Source of the DNA: Planctomycetia bacterium
GTDB taxonomy: Bacteria > Planctomycetota > Planctomycetia > Pirellulales > UBA1268
Assembly: GCA_021414115.1 (NCBI GenBank)
Contig: JAIOPD010000071.1
Coordinates: forward strand, 88,123 to 152,122
Reading direction: 5' to 3'
DNA: 64,000 nt
A model generated the notes under the pieces. That model saw only the letters and a program-made list of their open reading frames with translations, searched no databases and was not told the origin of the DNA. Position numbers and translations under genes: made by a program. Below are positions 1 to 9,834 of the stretch, piece after piece (positions within the stretch are counted from its first letter, which is position 1; each line of letters begins with the position of its first letter).

Positions 1-1029
1 ACCACGGGTGGCGAACATGATCCGCACCTGCCCGCGAGAATCACCGACCGCGAGCGTCGTCCCGCCGAAGAGCCGCTCGACGGCCGTCGCCTCCGCGTCG
101 CCCGGTGCGGCATCGAACGACTCCATGAGCACAGGCGAGTTGATGTCGCGGATCAGATAGCGGTGGGCGTCTCCGCTCGCCGCGATCACGAAAAGCTGGT
201 CGCCGAGCGCCGACGTGCGGATGAATCGGGCCTTGAACCCAGCCGGTGGCTCGATCGATACGCCCTGCGGTGTACTCGTGACCTTGCCGGTGAGCATGTT
301 CCGCTTCGACGTCACGGTCTCGACGCGGATCTGGCCGGTGTCATCGACGGCGGCCACCAGCGGCCCACCCGCAAGCGACACCACGTCGATGTCCACGACG
401 GGCCCGCCGAGCGGCAGGGCTGGCGCTGGCCCCAGTTCGGTGACGAGCGACACGCGGGAGAATCGGTCGCCCGGTAACCGCACCACGAGCGATCCGTCGA
501 TCCTCACGGCCTCGCCTGGTTTTTTGGGAAGCTGATCCGGCTGCAGTTCTTCGGCGGGCTGGTAGGCGGAGTCGAGGCCGATGCGGCCGGTGCGAAACGA
601 ACCGTCTGTGAAACCGACCGCAGCGAGCATGCCGCCGGGCGGCACGCGAACGGCCGAACTGCCCTCGAGCCCGGTGTCGGCAGCGGACTTCTCGAGGAGC
701 GGTTTGCCGTCGGTGAGGCCCACGACGGTGATGCCTCCTGCGTCGCCTTGATCGCCGCGGAGCAGCCAGGCCACCGCCCCGGATTCATCGGCACCGAGTG
801 CTGCGGCGCGATCGGCGGCCAGCGGCGCGACACGGTCGAGCGACCCGGTTGCACCCTTGAAGAGCGGGGCGGCAACGGCGACCAGAAACACCCCCACCGC
901 GAGCACGGCCGCGATCGTGCCGATTCCGCCGAGCGTGATCACGGCACGGGCGATCGAGTCGGAGGCCTTGACCCAAGGATGGGTTTTGCGTCGCCGCAGC
1001 CGACCGGTGAATGTGGACTTGGCCTGCAT
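1..1029 (-). CDS. pstC: Phosphate ABC transporter permease PstC-like, N-terminal part, runs off left edge
   Basis: Open minus frame from ATG at 1029 (MQAKSTFTGRLRRRKTHPWVKASDSIARAVITLGGIGTIAAVLAVGVFLVAVAAPLF...) with one TM helix then a long extracytoplasmic region; directly downstream of pstS. Confidence 0.6.
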   Translation of the reverse strand, partial: MQAKSTFTGRLRRRKTHPWVKASDSIARAVITLGGIGTIAAVLAVGVFLVAVAAPLFKGATGSLDRVAPLAADRAAALGADESGAVAWLLRGDQGDAGGITVVGLTDGKPLLEKSAADTGLEGSSAVRVPPGGMLAAVGFTDGSFRTGRIGLDSAYQPAEELQPDQLPKKPGEAVRIDGSLVVRLPGDRFSRVSLVTELGPAPALPLGGPVVDIDVVSLAGGPLVAAVDDTGQIRVETVTSKRNMLTGKVTSTPQGVSIEPPAGFKARFIRTSALGDQLFVIAASGDAHRYLIRDINSPVLMESFDAAPGDAEATAVERLFGGTTLAVGDSRGQVRIMFATRG

Positions 1030-1089
1030 GCGACCGAAGCGTGTGCGGTGTGCTCGACCCGGCCCGCGCCAGGCCACGGTGCCGGGGGA

Positions 1090-2112
1090 TCACTCGATCC
1101 CGACGTCCTTCATGGCCTGCTCGACGACGGCCACCGGGAGCGGCAGGTAGCCGTCCTTCTTCACGTCGCTCTGCCCCGAGCCGCTGAGCACGTAGCGGAG
1201 AAACTCCCGTCGGAGCGGATCGAGCGGCGCGGCGGGCTTACGGTTGACGCTGAGATACAGAAACCGAGCGAGCGGGTAGTCGCCCGAGTAGGCATTCGCG
1301 GCCACGGGCTCGACCACCGCGGTGTCGGACTTGGAAGCGAGAGGCACGGCCCGCACGTCGGCGGTCTTGTATCCAATGCCGCTGTAGCCGATGCCGAACT
1401 TGTCGCTTGCGATCGCCTGCACGACGGCCGAACTCCCCGGCTGCTCCTTCACGGTCGGCTTGAAGTCTCCCTTGAAGAGGGCGAACTCCTTGAAGTAGCC
1501 GTAGGTGCCGCTGGTCGCATTGCGGCCATAGAGGCTGATCGGTTTGTCCTTCCATTCGCCCTCGAGTCCGAGGTCGCCCCAGGTGCGAATGTCGGCGGCC
1601 GCGCCGCCGGTGCGATTCTTGGAGAAAATCGCATCGACCTGCTGCAGCGTCAGCGACTTCAGCGGGTTATCGCGATGGACGAAGACTGCCAGCATGTCGA
1701 GCGCCACTGGTACGACGGTCGGCGGGTAGCCGTGCTTCGCCTTGAAGGCGTCAATCTCGGCGGGCTTCCAGTCGCGGCTCATGGGGCCGAAACTGCAGGT
1801 GCCCTCGGCGAGCGCCGGCGGCGCCGAGGCCGAGCCCTTGCCCTCGATGCCCTCGCGGACGCTGGGATAGAACTTTTTGAATCCCTCGGCCCAGAGGGCC
1901 ACGAGATTGTTCATCGTGTCGGAACCGACGCACTTCAGCGACCCGGCGACTTCGCCCGCCGCCTTCTTGTAGGCGGGCAAGGAGGAGTCGATCTCCTGGG
2001 CCCAGGCGCCCGGAATCGCGAGTGCCGCGACCACGCACGCGACCATCGCCCCACGCCACATCAGTTGCCGCACCATGCCATCGCCTCCCAAGGCATCGAT
2101 CGTCCGCGCCAA
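1090..2112 (-). CDS. pstS: Phosphate ABC transporter substrate-binding protein PstS
   Basis: Signal peptide, 'LKCVGSDTMNNLVALWAEGFKKFYPSV', 'GRNATSGTYGYFKEFALF' typical of PstS. Confidence 0.9.
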   Translation of the reverse strand: MARTIDALGGDGMVRQLMWRGAMVACVVAALAIPGAWAQEIDSSLPAYKKAAGEVAGSLKCVGSDTMNNLVALWAEGFKKFYPSVREGIEGKGSASAPPALAEGTCSFGPMSRDWKPAEIDAFKAKHGYPPTVVPVALDMLAVFVHRDNPLKSLTLQQVDAIFSKNRTGGAAADIRTWGDLGLEGEWKDKPISLYGRNATSGTYGYFKEFALFKGDFKPTVKEQPGSSAVVQAIASDKFGIGYSGIGYKTADVRAVPLASKSDTAVVEPVAANAYSGDYPLARFLYLSVNRKPAAPLDPLRREFLRYVLSGSGQSDVKKDGYLPLPVAVVEQAMKDVGIE

Positions 2113-2216
2113 GGGTTTGGCGTCAGATCGTGGAATCTCCTTCGACTGCGTCTCTATAACGGCGCATTGTGAGCCTTTTGTGAGTCGCCGCCAGCCCCGG
2201 GGGAATCAGCGGGGAT

Positions 2217-5200
2217 TCACTGTCTCCGACCGTCGGCGGCGGGCCGCACGGGGGCAAACCCGCGACGCATCGTGTTTTCGGTGACGGTCCGGGGAACCAC
2301 GAACTGCTGGAGGTAGTCGGCCCCCCCCGTCTTGCTGCCAATGCCCGACATCCGATATCCGCCGAACGGCTGCCGGTGGACGAGGGCGCCGGTGATGCCC
2401 CGGTTGAGGTAGATGTTGCCGGCCTCGAGCGTGGTGCGGGCCAGCGCGAGCCGCGCCGGACTGCGGGAGAAGACGCCTGCCGTGAGCGCGTAGGGCGTGT
2501 CGTTGGCCAACGCGATCGCATGGTCGAAATCCCGGGCCCGCAGCACCGCGAGCACGGGCCCGAAAATCTCGTCCTGACCGAGCGGGCCGACGGGATCGAC
2601 ATCGGCGAACACGTGCGGGCCGACGAACCAGCCTTGGTCGCCGAGGCCGGCCACCTCGACGGCGATCACCTCGCGGGCCGTGCGGCGGCCGACGTCGATG
2701 AACGACCGCACGCGAGTGAGGGCCTCCTCGTCGACGAGCGGGCCGATCCGCGTCCCAGGATCGACGGCGGGGCCGACGTGGAGGCTGCCCACCGCGCCAG
2801 CGAGCCGCGCGACGAAGGCGTCGTGCACGCGGTCGAGCACGATCACCCGTGAGCAGGCGGAGCACTTCTGTCCTTGGAAGCCGAAGGCGCTCTGCGCGAC
2901 CGCGACGACCGCCTCGTCGAGGTCGGCATCGTCGTCGACGATGATCGAGTTTTTGCCCCCCATCTCCGCGATCACGCGTTTCACGAGGCGGGCCTCCCCA
3001 CCGGTGGCTTCGGCGGCGAGCCGGTTGATCGCGAGGCCGACGGCGCGGGAGCCGGTAAACGCCACGAGGGCCGTGTCGCGGTGGGACACGAGCACGGGGC
3101 CCACCACCTCGCCCCGCCCGGGCAGGAACGCGAGCGCCGCCGGCGGGATGCCGGCAGCAAGCAGGATCTCGTGGAGCTGCTTCGCGACGAGCGACGCCTG
3201 CTCGGCCGGCTTCATCACGACCGTGTTACCGGTGACGAGCGCGGCCGTCGTCATGCCCGCGAGGATCGCCAGCGGGAAGTTCCAGGGCGCGATCACCACG
3301 GCCACGCCTCGCGAGAGGTGGTTCGTCGCATTCTCCTCGCCCGGCACGTTCACGCGGCGCGGCTCGAAAAGCACGGTCGCCTGCCGCGCGTAGTACTCGC
3401 AGAAGTCGATCGCCTCGGCGACGTCGGCATCGGCCTCCCGCCATGGCTTGCCGACCTCGAACACCTGCGTGGCGGCGAGTTCCCACTTTCGTGCCCGCAT
3501 GATCGACGCGGCGGCCCGGAGGATCTCCGCCCGCCGCCCGACGTCCGTGGCCCGCCACGCCGGGAGGGCTTCACGGGCCACCGTCAGCGCGCGGACGGCG
3601 TCATCCACGGACGCCAGGGAGACTTCGGCGACGGTCTGCCTGCGGTCCGAGGGATTTTCACGAATCGAGCGGTCCGCGGTTTCAACGGTCCGGCCGTCGA
3701 TGACGACCGGAACGCGGGACGGCCGCTCCGCGAGCGTCGTGCCGAAGCGGACGACCGCCCGCTGCAGCGCGTCCCGATTGGCCTCGACCGAGAAGTCGGC
3801 GAGCGGCTCGTTGGCGAATTCTGCGGCGGCCCCTCCGCACGTCGCTGCCGGCGCCGACGACGGGGCCACATGCGGCGTTGGGGCCGCCAACAACACCTCG
3901 GCCTCGACCTGCTGGATGAATCCGGCCCTCAGGAACGACTCGTTGGATGAGTTTTCAAGGAGCCGGCGGACGAGGTAGGCCATTCCGGGCACCAGTTCTC
4001 CATACGGCATGTAGACCCGCATCCGCCAGCCGGCCTTCGTGACCGCCTCCTTCTCGGCGTCTCCCATGCCGTAGAGCATCTGCATCTCGACGGTACGCCG
4101 ATCGAGCCCGAGGTGCTCCGCGACCGCCATGCCATGGGCGAGCGACCGCAGGTTGTGGCTGCCGAGCGCGGGCCGCAGCAGGTCGGCATGTTCCATCGCG
4201 AACGTCGTGGCGGCCTCGTAGCAGGCGTCGGTCTGCCACTTTTCCTCCCAAACAGGGATCGGCCAGCCGGCGGCGCGGGCGTGGATCGTCTCGTAGTCCC
4301 AGTAGGCTCCCTTCACGAGCCGCACGCAGACGGGAGTGCCGCGGCCGCGCGCCCAGGCGGCGAGCGCCGGCAGATCGCGGGTGGACTCGTGAAGGTAGCA
4401 CTGCACCACGATGCCGCAGTGTGGCCACTCACGAAACTCGTCTTCCATGGCGATCTGCTTGAAGATGGAGAGTGTGAGGTCTTTCGTGGCGTGGCTCTCC
4501 ATGTCGACGTGGATCTGCGCGGCCGAGTCGCGGGCGAGCCGCCAGAGCGGCCGCAGTCGGGCGAGCACCCGCTCGGTCGTGCCCGCAGGATCGATCGCGT
4601 CGAATCGGCTGTCGAGCGCCGAGAGTTTGAGCGAGACGTTCACGCGGGGCAGCGGGGTGGGTCGGTCATACGCCGGGGGGCCGTCATCGACAAGTGGATC
4701 GTGAGGCCAGGCTGCGGCCTGCGCTGGAAGTTCGGTGAGCAGCCGTGCGTAGGCGGTCGCATAGGCGTCGGCCTCGGCCTCGCTCGTCACCGTCTCGCCG
4801 AGAAGGTCGAGCGTGAAGCCGCGGTGCCGGCGGCGCTCCGCGAGGGCGGCCCGTGCGGCCTCGGTCGGCGTGGTGCCGGCAATGAATCGCTTGGCCTGCG
4901 CGAGCATGGCGGCACGGACGGCCCGGGCGGCGAGGGGCGCGAGGACTCGGGTGCGTGACGCCTTGAGCGCCATGCCGAGGCCCGCAGGCATGCGATCGAT
5001 GACCTCGTCGTCGATGTATTCGCGGAGGTGGCGGTCAACGGCGGCAGGATCGTCGAGCATCGGCATGCAGTCGACGAGCCGAAAGAGGCGAACCTTCAAC
5101 TCGTCGTCCGCCGTGGCCCACTCGCCCGCCTGTTCGGCCCAGTATTCGGGCGACATGACCGAAGGCCGGGCAGCGAGGGCCGCCGCAAGGAGCTCGCGAC

Positions 5201-5318
5201 CGATCGCTTGGACGCGGGTCTCGATCCGTGCCCGATCGGCCGGCGTCAGACGACTGGGCAGGAACGGGGCCGGCCCGTCGGAACCTGCGGTGCCGAGCTG
5301 AATGGTTGCGTTTGTCAT
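2217..5318 (-). CDS. putA: Bifunctional proline dehydrogenase / L-glutamate gamma-semialdehyde dehydrogenase
   Basis: 1033 aa; N-terminal PRODH-like region and C-terminal aldehyde dehydrogenase motifs (FTGSRAVG, EMGGKNSIIVDDDADLDEAV, GFQGQKCSACSR). Confidence 0.93.
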   Translation of the reverse strand: MTNATIQLGTAGSDGPAPFLPSRLTPADRARIETRVQAIGRELLAAALAARPSVMSPEYWAEQAGEWATADDELKVRLFRLVDCMPMLDDPAAVDRHLREYIDDEVIDRMPAGLGMALKASRTRVLAPLAARAVRAAMLAQAKRFIAGTTPTEAARAALAERRRHRGFTLDLLGETVTSEAEADAYATAYARLLTELPAQAAAWPHDPLVDDGPPAYDRPTPLPRVNVSLKLSALDSRFDAIDPAGTTERVLARLRPLWRLARDSAAQIHVDMESHATKDLTLSIFKQIAMEDEFREWPHCGIVVQCYLHESTRDLPALAAWARGRGTPVCVRLVKGAYWDYETIHARAAGWPIPVWEEKWQTDACYEAATTFAMEHADLLRPALGSHNLRSLAHGMAVAEHLGLDRRTVEMQMLYGMGDAEKEAVTKAGWRMRVYMPYGELVPGMAYLVRRLLENSSNESFLRAGFIQQVEAEVLLAAPTPHVAPSSAPAATCGGAAAEFANEPLADFSVEANRDALQRAVVRFGTTLAERPSRVPVVIDGRTVETADRSIRENPSDRRQTVAEVSLASVDDAVRALTVAREALPAWRATDVGRRAEILRAAASIMRARKWELAATQVFEVGKPWREADADVAEAIDFCEYYARQATVLFEPRRVNVPGEENATNHLSRGVAVVIAPWNFPLAILAGMTTAALVTGNTVVMKPAEQASLVAKQLHEILLAAGIPPAALAFLPGRGEVVGPVLVSHRDTALVAFTGSRAVGLAINRLAAEATGGEARLVKRVIAEMGGKNSIIVDDDADLDEAVVAVAQSAFGFQGQKCSACSRVIVLDRVHDAFVARLAGAVGSLHVGPAVDPGTRIGPLVDEEALTRVRSFIDVGRRTAREVIAVEVAGLGDQGWFVGPHVFADVDPVGPLGQDEIFGPVLAVLRARDFDHAIALANDTPYALTAGVFSRSPARLALARTTLEAGNIYLNRGITGALVHRQPFGGYRMSGIGSKTGGADYLQQFVVPRTVTENTMRRGFAPVRPAADGRRQ

Positions 5319-5480
5319 GGCGGCCTCCCTCGTGATGCAAGCCTATCCCTAGAAAGCATTTGCGTCACGCCTAGGCCCTGCAAAAAGGGCCTTCGCCAGA
5401 CGTTTCCCGGAGGCACTTGGTAGACTCTCGCCCATCAAGCGGATCCTCAGCGGTCCGCCATCCCTCCGCATCACGCACCC

Positions 5481-6200
5481 GTGACCCACCAGGCAGGACA
5501 GGCCCTCGACAGGCTGACGACGACCCTCGAGGCCCACGGCCCAGTCGTGTTGCCCGCTTTGCTGCTTTGTGATTTCGGTCACTTGGCCCACGAGGTCGAG
5601 CGGCTCGAATCGGCCGGAGCGGTGGCCCTCCATCTCGACGTCATGGACGGCCAGTTCGTGCCCCAGTTGACGTACGGGCAGGTGGTCATCGAAGCGGTTC
5701 GCAAGGCTACGCGGGTGCCGATCGAGACGCATCTCATGGTGGAGGATCCGGAGCGTGTCATCGAGCTCTATGCAAAACTCGGATCGGACATCGTCACGAT
5801 TCACATCGAAGCCTTGAGCGACCCGCGACGGGCGCTCGAGACGCTGTCGTCGCTCGGCTGCCGGGCTCATTTGGCGATCAGCCCAGGCACGCCGGTCGAA
5901 CGACTCGAACCGTATCTCGATGCCTGCGACGGGGTGCTCGTCATGAGCGTCGAACCCGGTTACGGCGGCCAGCGGTTCAATCCCGTCGCCTTGGAGAAGC
6001 TCGCCTGGCTCGCGGCGGCCCGCAGCCGGCGAAATGCGTCGTTCCGCCTCGGCGTGGACGGCGGCATCTCGACCGAAACCATCGGCCTGGTCGCTGCGGC
6101 TGGGGCCGAGTTGATCGTGGCTGGCAGCGCCGTGATCCGTTCGGCCGACTACGGCCGGGCGCTCACCGAACTCGAAGCCCTGGCTCGCGCCGCGGCCTGA
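5481..6200 (+). CDS. rpe: Ribulose-phosphate 3-epimerase
   Basis: 'LHLDVMDGQFVPQLTYG', 'THLMVEDPER', 'VMSVEPGYGGQRF', 'GVDGGI'. Confidence 0.93.
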   Translation: MTHQAGQALDRLTTTLEAHGPVVLPALLLCDFGHLAHEVERLESAGAVALHLDVMDGQFVPQLTYGQVVIEAVRKATRVPIETHLMVEDPERVIELYAKLGSDIVTIHIEALSDPRRALETLSSLGCRAHLAISPGTPVERLEPYLDACDGVLVMSVEPGYGGQRFNPVALEKLAWLAAARSRRNASFRLGVDGGISTETIGLVAAAGAELIVAGSAVIRSADYGRALTELEALARAAA

Positions 6201-6229
6201 AATCCCTGACCCCGGAGAACTGCCGACCC

Positions 6230-6871
6230 GTGCCCGACCATCTGATCGTGATTCGTTCAGCCGCCACCGACTACGACCTCCAGGAGAGGATCCGCGGCAC
6301 ACTCGACCTGCCGCTCGCGGCGGAAGGCATTTCGGCAGCGATGCGTGCCGGCGAACGGCTGGCGGCCGATCCACCTCAGGCTCTTTACGCCTCGACGGAC
6401 GAGTGCGCCGCTGAAACCGCTCGCCTCGTCGGCCTTGCCTGCGGCATCAAGCCGCGGCAGGTGGCGAACCTGGGCAACCTCGATCTGGGGCTCTGGCAGG
6501 GCAAACTCGTGGACGAGATCCGCGAGAAGCAGCCGCGGCTCTATCGCCAGTGGCAGGACAACCCGTGGTCAGTCGCACCGCCGGAAGGCGAACTTCTGGA
6601 GGAGGCTTGCGAGCGGGCCGAGACCGTGGTCGAAAAACTCTTCAAGCGGCATCCGGCCGGCCGCATCGCCCTGGTGGTGCCGCAGCCGCTCGACGCGATC
6701 GTCCGCTGGCTCGTGTCAGGTCGCTCGATGGGCGACCTCTGGAGCTTCGATCTGGCTGCCGACCTCATCGATCAACTCCCCGTCGCCGCCCAGTGGCAGC
6801 CGTCACGCCCCGGCGTGCCCCTGGCCCCGCCGACAGGGGCGTCTGCCTCGCACCCGTTTGTTTCCCGCTGA
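6230..6871 (+). CDS. Histidine phosphatase (phosphoglycerate mutase-like) family protein
   Basis: 'LIVIRSAATDYDLQERIRGTLDLPLAAEG' degenerate RHG-like start; C-terminal phosphatase-like pattern. Confidence 0.65.
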   Translation: MPDHLIVIRSAATDYDLQERIRGTLDLPLAAEGISAAMRAGERLAADPPQALYASTDECAAETARLVGLACGIKPRQVANLGNLDLGLWQGKLVDEIREKQPRLYRQWQDNPWSVAPPEGELLEEACERAETVVEKLFKRHPAGRIALVVPQPLDAIVRWLVSGRSMGDLWSFDLAADLIDQLPVAAQWQPSRPGVPLAPPTGASASHPFVSR

Positions 6872-6975
6872 AAGCGGCGCAGCACCGCTCCCGGCAAACG
6901 CGATAAACTCGATGACCCTGGCAGGCTGGCACTGCCGCACCGTTTTCCCAAGTTCATCTTCCGCCGGTCCCGAGC

Positions 6976-7917
6976 ATGGAACGCCGCCGCCCATCAGCGA
7001 TCGCCTCCTCCGCAGCCGTGCAGACGGCCGCGCCGCAGAACTCGGCTCCGCGGCAGCCGGCGGTGGCCGAGCCCGCAGCCACGAATGGCCCTTCTGCACG
7101 CGGTCCAGCACCGCGGCCCAAGCGGGGCGTTCCCGAGGGCCTGTGGCTGAAGTGCGACGGCTGTGGAGCCACGATCTACCGCAAGGAGGCGGAGGAGCTT
7201 CTTAACGTCTGCCCGCAGTGCGGCTTCCACTGGTACGTCTCGGCCGCCACGCGCATGGAGCAACTGCTCGATGCCGGCACGTTCGAGGAGTGCGATGCCG
7301 ATCTCAAGCCGACCGACCCGCTCGGGTTTCGCGACAAGAAGCCCTATGCCGACCGGATCGTGTCGGAGCAGAAGCGAACCGGTCTCAAGGACGCGGCCCT
7401 GACCGGCACGGGCATGATTCGTGCCCGCCGCGTGGCCTGCGGGGTGACCGACTCGTCGTTCATCATGGGCAGCATGGGGAGCGTGGTGGGTGAACGGCTC
7501 GCGCGGCTCGTGGAGCGGGCCACGGCGGGCAAACTGCCGCTGATCATCATCAGCGCATCGGGCGGCGGCGCGCGGATGCACGAGGGCATCTTGTCGCTCA
7601 TGCAGATGGCGAAGGTATCGGCGGCCCTGGCCCGCTATTCGCAGGCGGGTGGCCTCTTCATCTCGGTGCTCACCAATCCCACCATGGGCGGCGTGGCGGC
7701 GAGCTTCGCCTCGCTGGGCGACCTCTGCTTCGCGGAGCCGCGAGCCCTGATCGGGTTCGCCGGTCCGCGGACGATCAAGGCGACGATCCGCGTGGAACTG
7801 CCGAAGGGATTCCAGACGAGCGAGTTTCTCCTCGAGCACGGCTTCATCGACCGGATCGTGCCGCGGAAGGATCTCAAGAGCGAGATCGCCCGAGCGATCG
7901 ACTACTGCGGCGGCTGA
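6976..7917 (+). CDS. accD: Acetyl-CoA carboxylase carboxyltransferase subunit beta
   Basis: Zn ribbon '[28 protein letters not shown]' plus crotonase-like '[21 protein letters not shown]'. Confidence 0.94.
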   Translation: MERRRPSAIASSAAVQTAAPQNSAPRQPAVAEPAATNGPSARGPAPRPKRGVPEGLWLKCDGCGATIYRKEAEELLNVCPQCGFHWYVSAATRMEQLLDAGTFEECDADLKPTDPLGFRDKKPYADRIVSEQKRTGLKDAALTGTGMIRARRVACGVTDSSFIMGSMGSVVGERLARLVERATAGKLPLIIISASGGGARMHEGILSLMQMAKVSAALARYSQAGGLFISVLTNPTMGGVAASFASLGDLCFAEPRALIGFAGPRTIKATIRVELPKGFQTSEFLLEHGFIDRIVPRKDLKSEIARAIDYCGG

Positions 7918-7966
7918 ATCTTCCCGCTGCGGACCGAAGCGATCCGCGACACGTGATGGTGACCGT

Positions 7967-8000
7967 ATTCCCCGCGCTTGCGGTTGGGGCTTCCTGACGG
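7967..8000 (-). repeat. Dispersed repeat 'CCGTCAGGAAGCCCCAA-CGC-AGCGCGGGGAAT' (other copies about 17237-17270, about 19087-19120)
   Basis: Same string read on the minus strand here and on the plus strand at the other two sites. Confidence 0.8.
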
Positions 8001-8045
8001 AGAGCCATGGCAATCGGGGGAGCGAGCAGGTCACTCGTCGCGGGA

Positions 8046-8414
8046 TCAGGCCGGCGGCGTGATCGCGTCGATCTTCGCGGCCAGCACGAAGTCGTTTTCC
8101 GAGAGACCGCCGATCGCGTGCGTGTGAATCTCGATCCACACGCGGCGATAGCCCTCGAGATGCAGATCAGGGTGATGCTGCTCGCGCTCGGCGAGCGCCG
8201 CGACGTTGTTGAGCATCTTGATGGCCGCCCGGAAGTCGGCGAGCGTCCAGTCGCGGCGGATCCGCGTACCGTCGTGCGTCAGCCGCCAGCCGGCGAGCCC
8301 CGCCACTTGGGCCTCCGCATCCGCCACCGAGTATCGGGCGACGCCCCCTTCGCAGGGAACGCACTTCTTCGCGGCGAGGTGGGCCGCCGACTGCGGCGGG
8401 AGGGGATCGCTCAT
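8046..8414 (-). CDS. 4a-hydroxytetrahydrobiopterin dehydratase (pterin carbinolamine dehydratase)
   Basis: 'KCVPCEGG...GWRLTHDGTRIRRDWTLADFRAAIKMLNNVAALAEREQHHPDLHLEGYRRVWIEIHTHAIGGLSENDFVLAAKID'. Confidence 0.92.
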   Translation of the reverse strand: MSDPLPPQSAAHLAAKKCVPCEGGVARYSVADAEAQVAGLAGWRLTHDGTRIRRDWTLADFRAAIKMLNNVAALAEREQHHPDLHLEGYRRVWIEIHTHAIGGLSENDFVLAAKIDAITPPA

Positions 8415-8421
8415 GGTGTCG

Positions 8422-9636
8422 TCAGTATCGCCCCTCGAATCCGGCAAATCCACCGTGCACGATCGTGCTCGATCCGGCCGCGATTCCCGAGAGCGACGTC
8501 GGCGACGTGATATCGGTGGGCCACTGGCCGTCGGCCTGGGCGATGTTGCCCACGCCCACGACGCGGTAGCCCATCCACAGGCTCCACTGGTCGGTCACGT
8601 CCCAGGCCACGGCCGTGTCGACCGAACCCAGCCATGAGAAGACACCGAGCGTCGAATGGACCTGCGATGGCGAACCGTCCGCGGTGAAGGTGCCGTAGGT
8701 CCCGTTGGTGCGCACGAGCGAACTCGTGTTGGTGATCGAGTTGCCGCCCACCATGAACTTGGGCACGATGTTGAGCCTCACCATCGGCAAAACCCGCCAG
8801 TCGAACTTGGCGCCGACCTGGGCGCCGTAGATGTTATTGTTCGTCGCGACGTCGAAGTCGAGTCCGCCGAGCGACGGGTCGCCTGTGCCGTTCTGAAGCG
8901 TGAGCGTGTCGCCCACTTGGAAGAAGCGGAAGCCGGCCAGCCACATCAGGTTCACGGCCCGCTCCCGTGGCAGGAACTCGGGCCGATCCCAGAGCGAATA
9001 GACCCAGTTGATCTCGATGTCGTTGACGACGTCGGAGCGGTTGATCTGCTGGGCCGTGGCCCCCGTCAGAAACGTTGCCGCCGGCAGCCCCGCCACCGTC
9101 ACGCCCGACGCCTGCGGAATGGCGTCGATCGCGCCGGCGCCCGACGTCACGCTGCTCGACGTGCCGATGTTGTAGACACCCCAGTAGATGGCCTCGACGG
9201 CGTGCTGCTGCCGCATCCCGAACCACCGGCCCAGATGCAGATCGATGCCGCCGGGCCAGTTCGCCGCCGCATCGGCCGTCGTGAGTTGCGTGCCGCCAAG
9301 CGGCCGCATCGTGGCGGTCCCCGCCGGCAGCGTGCGGGTCATCACCAGGCCACTGGCGCCGGCGAACCATCGTGGCCACGACTTGGCGAGGCCCGAGCCG
9401 ATGCCCACGGGCATCGCCGCGAAGGTGTCGCGATCGAGCGGGTCGGCGACGTACATCGGCGACGGGAGCGTCGTGTCGGGGCCGCTGTCGGCCATCATCA
9501 CCGCCTGGTCAACGGTGGCATCGGTCGGCTCCTCCGCGAACGAGGGCCCGATCACCGCGCACGCCGCCGACACGGCCGCCCAGAGCATGGGGCGAACCGA
9601 TACACCGCGTCGCTCGAGGGTCTCGGACTGTCGCAT
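8422..9636 (-). CDS. BBP7-type outer-membrane beta-barrel protein
   Basis: Signal peptide, alternating barrel-like strands, 'GFRFFQVGDTLTLQNG...NNIYGAQVGAKFDW' pattern of the planctomycete BBP7 family. Confidence 0.75.
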   Translation of the reverse strand: MRQSETLERRGVSVRPMLWAAVSAACAVIGPSFAEEPTDATVDQAVMMADSGPDTTLPSPMYVADPLDRDTFAAMPVGIGSGLAKSWPRWFAGASGLVMTRTLPAGTATMRPLGGTQLTTADAAANWPGGIDLHLGRWFGMRQQHAVEAIYWGVYNIGTSSSVTSGAGAIDAIPQASGVTVAGLPAATFLTGATAQQINRSDVVNDIEINWVYSLWDRPEFLPRERAVNLMWLAGFRFFQVGDTLTLQNGTGDPSLGGLDFDVATNNNIYGAQVGAKFDWRVLPMVRLNIVPKFMVGGNSITNTSSLVRTNGTYGTFTADGSPSQVHSTLGVFSWLGSVDTAVAWDVTDQWSLWMGYRVVGVGNIAQADGQWPTDITSPTSLSGIAAGSSTIVHGGFAGFEGRY

Positions 9637-9834
9637 GGCACCGCCAATCAGAACGAACGGATCTGCCTCTCTGCCGGCAGGCTCGGGGCGGCGGAGAGTC
9701 AGATAAATGGTGCCCGACCGTCAATCCCTGTTTCTTGCCCACCTTCGAATAAAACACCGACTAAACTCTTCTTCTCAGCAGCCCCTCGCCGGGCCAGCCC
9801 GTTCCTCCCACGACATTCCGGCAAACTGCGCAGA

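Noticed and set aside
748-2172. 474-aa plus-strand ORF opposite pstS/pstC
   Set aside because: Arg/Gly/His-rich shadow ORF of a high-GC coding strand
2680-3950. Plus-strand ORFs within putA (237 aa and 358 aa)
   Set aside because: Antisense shadow ORFs of a well supported gene; low-complexity Arg/Ala composition
6994-8139. 381-aa minus ORF over accD
   Set aside because: Shadow ORF; accD on the plus strand is unambiguous
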